The notes: generated by a model not told the origin, from the letters alone. A stretch of 64,000 nucleotides of DNA from Bifidobacterium lemurum (GCF_014898175.1 NZ_CP062948.1:682001-746000), one strand, 5' to 3'. Counted from the first letter of the stretch, positions 29,720 to 39,402 are shown. Numbers and translations: made by a program.

Positions 29720-29971
29720 TCAGGCGGTGACCACGTCGACAACCTTGCGGTCACGACGCACGCCGAACTTCACATTGCCGTCCGCGAGGGCGAACAGGGT
29801 GTGGTCCTTGCCGACGCCCACGTTCTGGCCCGGGTGGAACTTGGTGCCACGCTGGCGAACGATGATGTTGCCGGCCACGACGGCCTCGCCGCCGAACTTC
29901 TTCACACCAAGGTACTGAGGCGATGAATCGCGACCGTTGCGCGAGCTGGATGCGCCCTTCTTATGTGCCAT
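29720..29971 (-). CDS. rpmA: 50S ribosomal protein L27
   Basis: 83 residues, beginning [16 protein letters not shown] with the classic GGxxxV-free short N-terminus and the conserved [17 protein letters not shown] segment. L27 reaches toward the peptidyl-transferase centre. It follows rplU by 39 nt. The usual next gene, obgE, is displaced by the accessory island. Confidence 0.97.
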   Translation of the reverse strand: MAHKKGASSSRNGRDSSPQYLGVKKFGGEAVVAGNIIVRQRGTKFHPGQNVGVGKDHTLFALADGNVKFGVRRDRKVVDVVTA

Positions 29972-30010
29972 TTCTGGTCCTTTCGGTTCTGACTAACGTT
30001 TATGGAAAGC

Positions 30011-30319
30011 TCAGGCGATCGCCGTGACCTTGACGGCGGTCAGCGGCTGACGGTGGCCCTTGCGGCGGGCGACGCCAGTCTTGTTCTTGTACTTCTGGAT
30101 GTTGATCTTCGGGCCCTTGGCCTCGTCGTCGACGACTTCGGCCTTGACGGACACCTTCGCCAAATCGGCGGCGGCCATGGTCACCTTGGCACCATCGACC
30201 ACGAGCGCGACCGGGAACTCCACGGTCTCACCCTTCTTCGCCTCGAGACGGTTGACGAGGATGACGTCGCCGACCTCGACCTTTTCCTGATGGCCACCGG
30301 CCTTCACAATCGCGTACAT
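30011..30319 (-). CDS. rplU: 50S ribosomal protein L21
   Basis: 102 residues, full length, starting [18 protein letters not shown] and ending with the RNA-binding [14 protein letters not shown] segment. L21 binds 23S rRNA next to L20. It lies 133 nt downstream of the RNase E/G gene and directly upstream of rpmA. Confidence 0.97.
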   Translation of the reverse strand: MYAIVKAGGHQEKVEVGDVILVNRLEAKKGETVEFPVALVVDGAKVTMAAADLAKVSVKAEVVDDEAKGPKINIQKYKNKTGVARRKGHRQPLTAVKVTAIA

Positions 30320-30452
30320 AATCCTACCTTGCTACTGTTTGGTAAAGCTTTCTCGTCCGGCATGGCAGAACCACGTGTCCAGACACCGACTATCAAAGAT
30401 ACACCCACCCGTGTACTTACGCAACTGCGTGTCAAGCTCGACACGCAGTCGC

Positions 30453-33392
30453 CTACTTCTCCTCGCTCTCACCGTCCTCGTCGTCCGCGTTGTTCGCGGC
30501 GATGGCGGCGGCCGCGACCTGCGCGAGCTTGGCCTTCACGTCCGGCGAAGAGCCCTGCGGGGCGGAGACGTCCGATCCGCGGCCATGCTTGTTCGTCTTG
30601 ACGAACGGGTCGCCGCCGCGCAGCGCGTACGGATCGTCGTAGTCGGCCGAGACGGTGGGATGGTCGTGCAGGATGAAGCCGCGGCCTTTGCAGGTCGGGC
30701 ATTCCTCGGAGAACGCCTCGACCAGGCCCTGACCGATGCGCTTGCGCGTCATCTGCACCAGACCCAGCGAGGTGACCTCGGCCACCTGATGCTTGGTGCG
30801 GTCGCGCGCCAGGCATTCCACCAAGCGGCGCAGCACGAGGTCGCGGTTGGCGGGCATGACCATATCCACATAGTCGATCATCACCATGCCGCCGATGTCG
30901 CGCAGCCGCAGCTGGCGCGCGATCTCCTCGGAAGCCTCGAGATTGCATCGGGTGACCGTCTCCTCCAACGACTTGCCCTTGCCGATGAAACGGCCGGTGT
31001 TCACGTCGATGGTGGTCATCGCCTCGGTGCGGTCGATCACGATCGAACCGCCCGACGGCAGGTAGACCTGGCGTTCCATGCCCTTGCGCAGCTGAGAGTC
31101 GATCTGCCAGCGGTCGAACACGTCCTTGCCCTCATGTTCGGCCGGATCCCAACGCTCCAGCTTGTCCTTCAGATCCGGGGCCATGGTGTCGAGGTACTCC
31201 TCGATACGCTCGTACACCTTCGAGCCCTCGACGATGAGCTTGTTGAAATCGTCATTGAAGATGTCGCGCACCACGCGGATCGCCACATCCGGCTCGCCCT
31301 GCAGCAGCTTGGGGCGCTTGCCGTGCCAGAACTCCTCACGCTTGGCGTTGATGCGCTCCCACTGGCGCACCAGGCTTTCGAGGTCCTTGACGATGGCCTC
31401 CTCGGAGGCGCCCTCGGCGGCGGTGCGGATGATCACGCCCATATCCTTCGGCGCGATCTTCGAGACGATGTTCTTCAGGCGGCTGCGTTCGCGCTCGCTC
31501 AGCTTGCGGCTCACGCCGGTCATGCCGCCGGAGGGCACCAGCACGAGGAAGCGGCCGGCCAGCGTGACCTGCGAGGTCAGACGGGCGCCCTTATGCCCGA
31601 TCGGGTCCTTGGTGACCTGCACCAGCACCGGGTCGCCGCTTTTGAACGCGAGTTCGATGCGGCGCGGCTGGCCCTCGAGACGCGCGGCGTCCCAGTTCAC
31701 CTCGCCCGCGTACAGCACGCCGTTGCGCGCCTGGCCGATGTCGACGAAGGCGGCCTCCATGCTGGGCAGCACGTTCTGCACGCGGCCCAGATAGATGTTG
31801 CCCACCGTCTGCACCTCCTGGATGTCGGAGACGTAATGCTCGACGAGCACATTGTCTTCGACCACGGAGATCTGCGTGTGGCGTTCGCGTTCGCGCACCA
31901 CCATCAGGCGGTCCACGTTCTCGCGGCGTGCGAGGAAATCCTGCTCCATGAGCTGGCTCTGACGGCTGCGTTCGCGGCGGTTGTCGCGGCGGCGCTGCTT
32001 CTTGGCCTCAAGTCGGGTCGAGCCTTCGACGTCGGTGATCTCGTCGATGTACTGCTGCTTGCGCGAACGGCGCACCAGCGGCTGCTCCTGATCGTCGGAA
32101 TCGGCCTTGGAGCGGCGGCGACGGCGGCGACGGGTGACGGTTTCGGCCTCATCGTCCGCGTCGTCATGATCGTCGCGCTCATCGCGGGAATCACGGGACT
32201 CGCGGGAGTCGCGCGATTCGCGGGCCTCCTGCGACTGGTCGGACTTGGAGCGGGAACGGCGGCGACGGCGCGAACGCGAACGCGGCTCGTCGATCTCCGG
32301 CTCCTCCTCGTCGATCGGCGTGTAGGAGATGTCGTCGAGCTCGAGGTCCTCCTCGATCTGCTCGACCTCGGCGGCGGCGCGGCGCTCCTGCGCGTTCAGA
32401 CGGCGGTTGCGGCGCGAACGCGAACGGGAACCGCCTTCCAGCAGCTCGTCATCGTCACGCTCGTCGCGATTATCGCGATCATCACGGTCGGCACGATTGT
32501 CCCGGCCATCCCGGCCGTCACGGCCACCGCGCTCGTCCCTCTCGTCGCGGTCGTCACGATCATCGCGACGCGAGCCGCGGGAGGCGCGACCGGCGCGCTC
32601 GTCATCGCGGAAATCCTCATCGTCGTTCGCTTTGCCACGGCGGCGGCGCGAACGCGAACGGGTGGGACGATCCTCATCATCCTCGTCATCATCCCGCGAA
32701 GCGCGGCGGGACGGGCGGTCATCGTCGGCATCATCGAAAGGAATCACCGGCTCCTGGAACAGCAGCGACGTCATCGGACGCGAGCGGCGGGGCGTCTCAT
32801 GGCCCTCCGGCAGCTCGTCGACCACCTCAAACGCGCGCTCGATGAACGAATCATCCTCAACGCGGACGCGCGAACGCGAACGGGAGCGGCGGACCGGACG
32901 CTCGTCGGCATCCTCGTCGTCATCACGGGAATCAACAACCGGCGGCGCGGGCGGATCCAGCGGATCCAACTCGGCGGGCGCGGCGGCCGTGCGACGGCGC
33001 GTGCGGCGGACCGGACGATCCTGCTTGGCGTCGTCATCCTCAACAGGCGACGCGGCGACCTCGACGGACTCGACGGGCTCGGCCTCGGCCTTCGCGGCCT
33101 TGGCCTGCCTCGTGCGGCCGGCGGTCCTCGTCGTCTTGGCGGCGGGCTCGGGCAGCACCGGCTCCTCGAACAGCGGCGTGGAATGGTCCTCCACCTTCAG
33201 TTCCACCGAAGCGCCGGCGGCACCGGTGCCACGCACCACGCGACGGCCGCCGCGGCGGCGACGGGGCGCGGGCGAGGCGGCGGGCTGGGCCGATGCGTCG
33301 GCAGGCTCGCCCGAAACGGACGCGGATGATACGGATACGTTGGTCTCAGGGGTTGCGACCTCGTCGGCCCCATCATGATTCACAGTGGGCAC
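30453..33392 (-). CDS. rne: ribonuclease E/G
   Basis: About 979 residues. The first half is a disordered Arg/Asp/Glu-rich extension (repeated RDDRDERD, RRSRSRSR). The catalytic part begins near residue 490 with an S1 domain (VGNIYLGRVQNVLPSMEAAF), followed by the DNase-like core with VIDRTEAMTTIDVNTG and MIDYVDMV carrying the metal-binding Asp residues. The Zn-link CPTCKGRGF follows. It processes rRNA and mRNA. I chose GTG at 33392 because TAAGGAG lies just before it; longer starts are open but lack a site. Confidence 0.93.
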   Translation of the reverse strand: MPTVNHDGADEVATPETNVSVSSASVSGEPADASAQPAASPAPRRRRGGRRVVRGTGAAGASVELKVEDHSTPLFEEPVLPEPAAKTTRTAGRTRQAKAAKAEAEPVESVEVAASPVEDDDAKQDRPVRRTRRRTAAAPAELDPLDPPAPPVVDSRDDDEDADERPVRRSRSRSRVRVEDDSFIERAFEVVDELPEGHETPRRSRPMTSLLFQEPVIPFDDADDDRPSRRASRDDDEDDEDRPTRSRSRRRRGKANDDEDFRDDERAGRASRGSRRDDRDDRDERDERGGRDGRDGRDNRADRDDRDNRDERDDDELLEGGSRSRSRRNRRLNAQERRAAAEVEQIEEDLELDDISYTPIDEEEPEIDEPRSRSRRRRRSRSKSDQSQEARESRDSRESRDSRDERDDHDDADDEAETVTRRRRRRRSKADSDDQEQPLVRRSRKQQYIDEITDVEGSTRLEAKKQRRRDNRRERSRQSQLMEQDFLARRENVDRLMVVRERERHTQISVVEDNVLVEHYVSDIQEVQTVGNIYLGRVQNVLPSMEAAFVDIGQARNGVLYAGEVNWDAARLEGQPRRIELAFKSGDPVLVQVTKDPIGHKGARLTSQVTLAGRFLVLVPSGGMTGVSRKLSERERSRLKNIVSKIAPKDMGVIIRTAAEGASEEAIVKDLESLVRQWERINAKREEFWHGKRPKLLQGEPDVAIRVVRDIFNDDFNKLIVEGSKVYERIEEYLDTMAPDLKDKLERWDPAEHEGKDVFDRWQIDSQLRKGMERQVYLPSGGSIVIDRTEAMTTIDVNTGRFIGKGKSLEETVTRCNLEASEEIARQLRLRDIGGMVMIDYVDMVMPANRDLVLRRLVECLARDRTKHQVAEVTSLGLVQMTRKRIGQGLVEAFSEECPTCKGRGFILHDHPTVSADYDDPYALRGGDPFVKTNKHGRGSDVSAPQGSSPDVKAKLAQVAAAAIAANNADDEDGESEEK

Positions 33393-33629
33393 AATGCTCC
33401 TTACGACACGCTGCATCGCGTCGTATCTCAGGCCTGCGGCGATGCTCACACCACGCTCTCACCGTGGCCGCGCAACGACTGCGCTCGCGCAGGAAACTCA
33501 TCAAAGTCCATGTGTGCAGACGGCGGACACCAGCGCTCGCGTTGTCAAGTCGAAGAACCGCGAGGGGATCGACGCCATCAGGCACGTCGGCGGTTTTGCA
33601 GAACCACCGTCTCTCAGTATGCCACACTT

Positions 33630-34901
33630 TTACCGGCAAAGCCACGTCTGCAGCAGGTCGGCCATCAGCGCAAGGTCGCTTTCGGGCACCTGCTCGTCGT
33701 GTTTGTGGGCGAGCAGCGGGTCTCCTGCGCCAAGATTGACGGCCGGAATTCCCAGGATCGCGAAGCGCGCCACGTCGGTCCAACCGAGTTTGGCCAGCGG
33801 GTCGCGGCCGGTACGCTCCTTGACCAGCGCGGCCAGCGAGGCGGCCAGCGGCGAACTCAGGCCGGGGCGGGCGGAAGGGCTTTCGTCCTTCATCTCGATG
33901 CCGTAGCCTTCGAACACGCCGCCGGTGGCCACATGCTCGCCGTTGCCGAGCTGGGCGCCCGCGTCCGCGCCCATCATCAGCGCCTTGGCCTCGGGCAGCG
34001 ACTTGTCCGGCGCGAAACGGTAGTTCACATGCACGCGGCATTCGTCGGGGATCACGTTCGTGCCCTTGCCTCCGGAGATCAGCGTGGCGTTGAGGCCCTC
34101 GCGGTAGACCAGGCCGTCCACCTCGATATCCTGCGGCTCGTAGGCGTTCAGGCGGGTCAGGATGTCGGCGGCCGCGTGGATGGCGTTCCTGCCCATCCAC
34201 GCGCGGGCGGAATGCGCGGCCACGCCGTGCGCCACCACGTCGAAGCGCATCGTGCCGTTGCAGCCGCCCTCGATGCCGCAGTTCGTCGGCTCGCCGATGA
34301 TGGCGAAATCGCCTTCGATCCAGTCGGGGTGGGCCTCGACCACCTTGCGCAGGCCGTTCTTCTCGGCCACGACCTCCTCATGGTCGTAGAACACGTAGGT
34401 CAGGTCCGCCTTGGCGTTGGCTTGCGTGAGGGTGGCGGCGAGGTAGAGCATCACCGCGTCGGAGGCCTTCATGTCGGTGGCGCCGCGCCCCCACATCACG
34501 CGGGCGCCCGGCGCGGTCTTGGCGGCGACGTCATGGCGCACCTTGGCCACGCCGGGCTCGACCTCGCCGGACGTTTCGGCCAGGTCCGCGGCCGGGTCGA
34601 GCCAGCGCGGCGGGAAGTTGTCAATCACGGGCACGGTGTCGAGATGCCCGGCGAGAATCACGCGCTGCCCGCGGCCGAAATCGGTGGAGGCCACCAGCGT
34701 GTCGCCGTGGCGGCACACGGTCAGATGCGGCTGTTTGGTGAGGAACGCCTCGACCATATCGGTAAGCGGCTTCTCCTCGTCGCTCACCGAATACACACCC
34801 ATGATCTGCTCGAGCAGCGCGGCGAGCGCCGTCTCGCGGGGAGACGTGGAATCGAAAAAGAGCTCGGAAGCAGCGGGGATGATGGTCCGTTCATTCGTCA
34901 T
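33630..34901 (-). CDS. dapE: succinyl-diaminopimelate desuccinylase
   Basis: About 423 residues, M20 metallopeptidase family. Zinc-binding residues are seen in AGHLDTVP, WGRGATDMK and FYDHEEV, and the dimerisation domain begins near GTMRFDVVAHGVAAHSARAW. It makes LL-diaminopimelate for peptidoglycan and lysine, and so feeds lysA at 48151. Starts at 34901 and 34910 are both possible; AGGATG precedes the first. The spacer to rne (33393-33629) shows nothing distinctive. Confidence 0.93.
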   Translation of the reverse strand: MTNERTIIPAASELFFDSTSPRETALAALLEQIMGVYSVSDEEKPLTDMVEAFLTKQPHLTVCRHGDTLVASTDFGRGQRVILAGHLDTVPVIDNFPPRWLDPAADLAETSGEVEPGVAKVRHDVAAKTAPGARVMWGRGATDMKASDAVMLYLAATLTQANAKADLTYVFYDHEEVVAEKNGLRKVVEAHPDWIEGDFAIIGEPTNCGIEGGCNGTMRFDVVAHGVAAHSARAWMGRNAIHAAADILTRLNAYEPQDIEVDGLVYREGLNATLISGGKGTNVIPDECRVHVNYRFAPDKSLPEAKALMMGADAGAQLGNGEHVATGGVFEGYGIEMKDESPSARPGLSSPLAASLAALVKERTGRDPLAKLGWTDVARFAILGIPAVNLGAGDPLLAHKHDEQVPESDLALMADLLQTWLCR

Positions 34902-34959
34902 ATAGTTCATCCTAACGCCCGCATCATCCAGAGGCGAGCCGATTGCCCGCTCACGAACG

Positions 34960-35022
34960 GCGAATAGGAAAAGCCGGTGGTCGCCACGTATTCGTTTCGT
35001 GACGGCCACCGGCCTTATTCGC
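34960..35022 (-). terminator. terminator of the surface-protein gene
   Basis: A long imperfect hairpin: outer arms GCGAATA and TATTCGC, inner pairing CCGGTGG with CCACCGG. On the minus strand CCGGCTTTTCC gives a short T run. It lies between the surface-protein stop and dapE. Confidence 0.7.
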
Positions 35023-35084
35023 TCCGCTTTTGACAGTCCTTTATATGTCTTCAGTCATTCTCGGCGGAGAATCGTCGTACGCGC

Positions 35085-36188
35085 TCAGGCGACGCGACGC
35101 TTGAGAATGACACCAGTCACGGCAGCAGCAACCGCCACCATGACGACGAAGGACACGGCGATACCAGTCTGCGCAAGGCTGGCACCACCGGACTGAGTGG
35201 TGTCGGACTTGGAATCGGTCTTGTTGGTATCGACCGGGTCGTCGACACCCATGTTGTCCTGGTCGGAACCGTCACCCGAGGTGGAATCGGCCTCCCACAC
35301 GGCCTCCAGCACCATATTCTTCACCAACGGGGCATCCTTTTCATCGCCCACGAAGGTGCCGTTGTAGCTGTAGCCCTTGAACACATAGCCGGCCTTGGCG
35401 GCGGGCTCGATGGTCTTAAGCCAGATCTGGGACAGGGTGTACTTCTGGAAGGTGGCCTCGCCGATGATCTTGCCATCGGACTTGTAGGTCACGGTGAAGT
35501 ATTGCGTGACCGGGTCGTCGACACCCATGTTGTCCTGGTCGGAACCGTCACCCGAGGTGGAATCGGCCTCCCACACGGCCTCCAGCACCATATCCTTCAT
35601 CAACGGGGCGTTCTCTTCGTTGCCCACGAAGGTGCCGTTGTAGCTGTAGCCCTTGAACACATAGCCGGCCTTGGCGGCGGGCTCGATGGTCTTAAGCCAG
35701 ACCTGGGACAGGGTGCCCTTCTGGAAGGTGGCCTCGCCGATTGTGGCACCGTCGGACTTGTAGGTCACGGTGAAGTATTGCGTGACCGGGTCGTCGACAC
35801 CCATGTTGTCCTGGTCGGAACCGTCACCCGAGGTGGAATCGGCCTCCCACACGGCCTCCAGCACCATATCCATCCTCAACGGGGCGTTCTCTTCGTCGCC
35901 CACGAAGGTGCCGTTGTAGCTGTAGCCCTTGAACACATAGCCGGCCTTGGCGGCGGGCTCGACACCCTTGAGCCAGACCTGGGACAGAGTGCCCTGCTGG
36001 TAGGTCGCCGTACCGATGACGACGCCATCGGACTTGTAGGTCACGGTGAAGAACTTAGTTTCCTGAATGACCTGAGCGGAGCCGTCTCCGTCGGTCGGAG
36101 CGGCCACGGCGGTTCCCGGCATGAAGGTGAGCAACATCGCCGCTGCAAGAACGCCTCCGCCAAGCACTTTCTTGAGATCTCTCTTCAT
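35085..36188 (-). CDS. LAxTG-anchored surface protein with three InlB_B/Flg_new repeats
   Basis: 367 residues. The signal peptide ends near GTAVAAP (about residue 33). Three nearly identical 92-residue units follow, each with YFTVTYKSDG, WLK-EPAAKAGYVFKGYSYNG and an acidic linker DSTSGDGSDQDNMGVDDP. This is the Listeria-Bacteroides (InlB_B/Flg_new) repeat of cell-surface adhesins. The C-terminus has SLAQTG, a membrane segment and KRRVA; LAxTG signals are usually served by class E housekeeping sortases. AGAAAGG precedes the ATG at 36188. A C10 tract lies about 97 bp upstream. Confidence 0.88.
   Translation of the reverse strand: MKRDLKKVLGGGVLAAAMLLTFMPGTAVAAPTDGDGSAQVIQETKFFTVTYKSDGVVIGTATYQQGTLSQVWLKGVEPAAKAGYVFKGYSYNGTFVGDEENAPLRMDMVLEAVWEADSTSGDGSDQDNMGVDDPVTQYFTVTYKSDGATIGEATFQKGTLSQVWLKTIEPAAKAGYVFKGYSYNGTFVGNEENAPLMKDMVLEAVWEADSTSGDGSDQDNMGVDDPVTQYFTVTYKSDGKIIGEATFQKYTLSQIWLKTIEPAAKAGYVFKGYSYNGTFVGDEKDAPLVKNMVLEAVWEADSTSGDGSDQDNMGVDDPVDTNKTDSKSDTTQSGGASLAQTGIAVSFVVMVAVAAAVTGVILKRRVA
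35232..36059. repeat. three tandem 276-bp coding repeats
   Basis: Units begin at about 35232, 35508 and 35784, and are highly similar at the DNA level. The period is 276 bp, exactly 92 codons, so recombination would change copy number without breaking the frame. Confidence 0.88.
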
Positions 36189-36284
36189 GAGATCCAACCT
36201 TTCTCTAGAAACGCTTACGCGCACTAGTTCCTTATTGCACAATATGAATTCCTTGAAAACCCCTGGAATCCATACTTGAAAATA

Positions 36285-36294
36285 CCCCCCCCCC
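36285..36294. repeat. homopolymeric C10 tract upstream of the surface-protein gene
   Basis: Ten C on the plus strand, about 97 bp before the ATG at 36188. The rest of the gap 36189-36614 has AT-rich promoter-like sequence (for example CATATTGTGCAATAAGG near 36230-36247 read on the minus strand) but no box I can assign with confidence. Confidence 0.75.
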
Positions 36295-36614
36295 GGGACG
36301 AGAATGGCGCGGGCGGATTCTAGTGATCGTTGCAACGCCCGGCCTACCGCGAGGAGGATTGAATGGCGGACAACCATGGCGACGGCGAAAAAACAGGAAC
36401 AACTTAAACCAACAACATAAACGCCAGACGCCACAACCACCACTAGAATCCGCCGGCTCCGTCATTTTCAAGGATTTTAAGCACTGAAATCAAACCGGTT
36501 CGACAAGCCTGTCGCATGAACGATTCATTCCGCCGGCCGTCTGATGAGAATCGTTCGACGTAGAAGCGTCCTCTATGCCACACTGGTGGGGTTGCAAAGG
36601 AATGAGTGAGGATT

Positions 36615-37559
36615 ATGCCAGGTTTGGTCAGTGCGATGCAGGGCTTCTGCGTGATCGGCATCGTCATCGCGGTGGGCTATGTGGCCGCGCGTATGCGCAT
36701 CGGCGGCGCGAGCGCGCAGATGGTGCTCAACCGCTTCTCCTTCTTCGTCTCCAGCCCCTGCCTGATGTTCGCGATCCTCTCCAAAGAGCCACTGTTCGAC
36801 ATCTTCCATCCGTCGATCGTGGTCGCGTTCCTCTCCGCCGTGCTGGTCGGCGTGGTGTTCCTGGTGCTCAACCGCCTGTTCTTCCATCTCAAAGCGGCCG
36901 ACGCGATCATCGGCGCGCTGAACTCGCTGTATCTCAACTCGAACAACATCGGTCTGCCGATCGCCACCTACATCCTCGGCAATCCCGCCCTGGTCGCGCC
37001 GATCCTCGTCATGCAGCAGGCGTTGTTCACACCGGTGGCGCTCACCGCGCTCGACGTGACCGCCAAAGGCAAGGTCTCATTGAAGGAGATCGTCAAGCAG
37101 CCGCTGCATCAGCCGCTGCTGATCGCCTCCCTCGCCGGCATTCTCGTCTCTCTGGTCTCGCAGCTCACGGGAACGTTCATCATCCCCAATTTCATCTTCG
37201 ACCCCATCGACATGATCGGCGACTCGGCCGTGCCGATGATCCTCATGGCGTTCGGCATGTCCCTGTACGGCACCCGCCCCATGCAGGAGAAGGGCGACCG
37301 CCCGGCCGTGATCACCGTGGCCGTGCTGAAGAACGTGGTGATGCCGGCGATCGCCTTCCTGGTGGCCTACTTCCTGATGGGATTCCGCGGCGCGGAGCTC
37401 TACGCCTGCGTGGTGCTCGCCGCCCTGCCCACCGGCCAGAACGTCTACAACTACGCGGCCCGCTACAACGTGGGCCTCACCTTCGCCCGCGACGGCATCC
37501 TGCTGAGCACCATGACCTCGCCGATCTTCATCGCCATCATCGCCGTCCTGCTCGGCTGA
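36615..37559 (+). CDS. AEC-family transporter (auxin efflux carrier-like permease)
   Basis: About 314 residues with some ten hydrophobic segments. It has the AEC pattern: two halves of five helices, NSLYLNSNNIGLPIATYILG in the first and LAALPTGQNVYNYAARYN in the second. Bacterial members export or import small organic acids such as malate or other metabolites; the substrate is unknown. A GTG at 36606 is an alternative start. It is followed by a minisatellite instead of an obvious terminator. Confidence 0.88.
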   Translation: MPGLVSAMQGFCVIGIVIAVGYVAARMRIGGASAQMVLNRFSFFVSSPCLMFAILSKEPLFDIFHPSIVVAFLSAVLVGVVFLVLNRLFFHLKAADAIIGALNSLYLNSNNIGLPIATYILGNPALVAPILVMQQALFTPVALTALDVTAKGKVSLKEIVKQPLHQPLLIASLAGILVSLVSQLTGTFIIPNFIFDPIDMIGDSAVPMILMAFGMSLYGTRPMQEKGDRPAVITVAVLKNVVMPAIAFLVAYFLMGFRGAELYACVVLAALPTGQNVYNYAARYNVGLTFARDGILLSTMTSPIFIAIIAVLLG

Positions 37560-37560
37560 G

Positions 37561-37798
37561 ACCAACGGCCGGTTGGAACCGACGGTCAGCTGGGACCAAC
37601 AGTCGGATGAAACCAACAGTCGGATGAAACCAACAGTCGGATGAAACCAACGGTCGGATGAAACCAACGGCTGGTTGGGGCCGACAGCCGGACGGGGCCG
37701 CCGGCCCACTGGAGCCGACGACCGAATGAAGCCAACGGTCGGCTGGAACCGACGGTCAGCTGAGGCCGACGGTCGGTTGGGACTGACGGTCGGCTGGG
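37561..37798. repeat. 17-bp minisatellite, 14 units
   Basis: Fourteen head-to-tail units with consensus near ACCAACGGTCGGATGAA. Units 3-5 are identical and the outer ones have drifted. There are no spacers and no flanking cas genes. Confidence 0.9.
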
Positions 37799-37806
37799 AC
37801 CACCGA

Positions 37807-37928
37807 CCCAAACGTCGTGCCTTTCGCACTTCGACGGACCTTGTGCGAAAAATACGACGTCTGTCTTATCCCAAACGTCGTCGTTTTCGCACATCCTTCG
37901 TCGAAGTGCGAAATGCACGACGTTTGGG
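37807..37928. repeat. 122-bp imperfect palindrome
   Basis: Outer arms 37807-37836 and 37899-37928 pair over 30 bp with one mismatch (CCCAAACGTCGTGC start). A second pair of related arms lies inside (37842-37859 and 37872-37892). It ends 20 bp beyond the permease stop and may terminate that operon. Confidence 0.85.
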
Positions 37929-37947
37929 GTACAGGCATCCCCGCACC

Positions 37948-39402
37948 TCAGTCGTCGGCGCGATAGTCTGTGAGGTTGAGGCTGGCAGCCACGCGGTTCG
38001 AGGCGAACGCACCAATCGAGACCAACGCGAAACACAGGGCGACGCCGCCCGCGAAACTGATCAACGTGGCCGGCGCGGTCATCGACTGCGAGAACAGCGG
38101 CAGCATCAGCGCGAAGGAGCAGCCCGCGGCCACGACCACCACGACGGTCAGCGGGGTCAGCACCTCGATGAACCGCGCGCGATTCAGGGTGCGCACATCC
38201 GTACCCTCCAACACCAGCAGACGGTACTCGTTCGCCTGGTCGTAGACGCTGCCGGCCTGCATCACACCGCAGCTGACCGCCGCAAGCACGGCCGCGAAGG
38301 CGAGCGTGAGCAGTCCGCCGGTGCCGATATCGCGCGCGAACAGCAGATTGGGGTCGTTGGGGTCGGCACCCATCGGCGTCGCGGAATCGCCGAACAGCGA
38401 GGCCACCGACGTGATGCCAGCGATGAACACCGCCAGCGCGATGCCGCTCACATTGCGCCAGGCGCGCTTGGGATTGTCGAGAATGCGACGCATCGCGATC
38501 ATCGTGGCCGCATCCTTCGGCCGACGCGCCTTGGCTCGGGCACGGGCCGCGACCACCCATGATCCAATCAGATTGACCAGCGCGAACGGCAGGGCAATCA
38601 TCGCGAAAATCATCGCATACAGCACGCCCGCGCCCAGTCCGGAGAACAGCTGCATATTCCCCAGCACAGCCAGCGCGCCCACGAACACCACAACGAAAAT
38701 CACCACGCGCCAACCCGTCGGCAACGGCTGCGACTGGCGGGCGGTCACCCCCAGCGGAGTGATGGCCACACGGCGCAGGGTGATCAGCGAGGAGACCAGC
38801 GCGAGCGCGATCACGCCCACAATCACGGCCGCCAACGCCGGCGACCCCACCCACAGTTGCTCGAAGGTGAAATGCTGGTTTTGGAAATTGAGCAGCATCA
38901 CCACCGGCATCAGCGCGAAATAGCCGACCACTCCGGCCAACGCGCCGACCAGGGCCTGACCGGCGGCGTCGAGCGCGGTGAGCCGCATCACCTGCGCCTG
39001 CGAGACGCCGATCAGACGCAGCGCCGCCAACCGTGCGTCGCGGCGCGAGGCGGCGAGGCGGGCGGCGGATCCGGCGAGCGCGACGAACGGCACGATCAGC
39101 AGAATGCAGGCGAAAACGGCGAGCACCACGTAACTGGAGGCGTATTGGGCGGGATCGTTCGAGTCGGTCAGCCGCCTCATCCAAACCTCGTAGGTGCCGG
39201 GCGCGCAGGAGGCGGAGTCGAACATGCAGGCGAAGGTGTGGTCGGCGGAGGCGCGCCAGACGAATCCGTGTACGCCGCCGAGCACGGTGAGGAAAATCGC
39301 GGTGGCCGCGGCGAAGGCGATGATGGCGAGCATCGAGGTGTGGCCGGCCGTGCCGCGGGTGCCGGGGCGGTGGAAGAGGCGCCATAGCGCGAAGGTGCTC
39401 AT
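37948..39402 (-). CDS. FtsX/MacB-like ABC transporter permease
   Basis: 484 residues with a membrane segment near the N-terminus, an extracytoplasmic part, and about six further hydrophobic stretches. The family's characteristic loop after the domain is seen in RLAASRRDARLAALRLIGVS. Such permeases pair with MacB/LolD-type ATPases for export of antimicrobial peptides or lipids, or to drive cell-wall enzymes. Its ATG overlaps the ATPase stop by 4 bp (ATGA), so the two are translationally coupled. Confidence 0.87.
   Translation of the reverse strand: MSTFALWRLFHRPGTRGTAGHTSMLAIIAFAAATAIFLTVLGGVHGFVWRASADHTFACMFDSASCAPGTYEVWMRRLTDSNDPAQYASSYVVLAVFACILLIVPFVALAGSAARLAASRRDARLAALRLIGVSQAQVMRLTALDAAGQALVGALAGVVGYFALMPVVMLLNFQNQHFTFEQLWVGSPALAAVIVGVIALALVSSLITLRRVAITPLGVTARQSQPLPTGWRVVIFVVVFVGALAVLGNMQLFSGLGAGVLYAMIFAMIALPFALVNLIGSWVVAARARAKARRPKDAATMIAMRRILDNPKRAWRNVSGIALAVFIAGITSVASLFGDSATPMGADPNDPNLLFARDIGTGGLLTLAFAAVLAAVSCGVMQAGSVYDQANEYRLLVLEGTDVRTLNRARFIEVLTPLTVVVVVAAGCSFALMLPLFSQSMTAPATLISFAGGVALCFALVSIGAFASNRVAASLNLTDYRADD

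Noticed and set aside
30339..33329. A 996-codon open frame on the plus strand
   Set aside because: It mirrors the RNase E/G gene and its repetitive Arg/Asp codons; no domain or ribosome site is seen.
36189..36443. An N-terminal extension of the surface protein through the C10 tract
   Set aside because: The frame is open, but the extra 85 residues do not look like protein. A good ribosome site and signal peptide start at 36188.
37561..37798. Possible CRISPR array
   Set aside because: The units are 17 bp and directly adjacent, with no spacers. No cas gene is present in the window.
37586..39385. A 599-codon minus-strand frame running through the minisatellite
   Set aside because: It overlaps the ABC permease in another frame. 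Its C-terminal repeats are a translation of the 17-bp DNA repeat.
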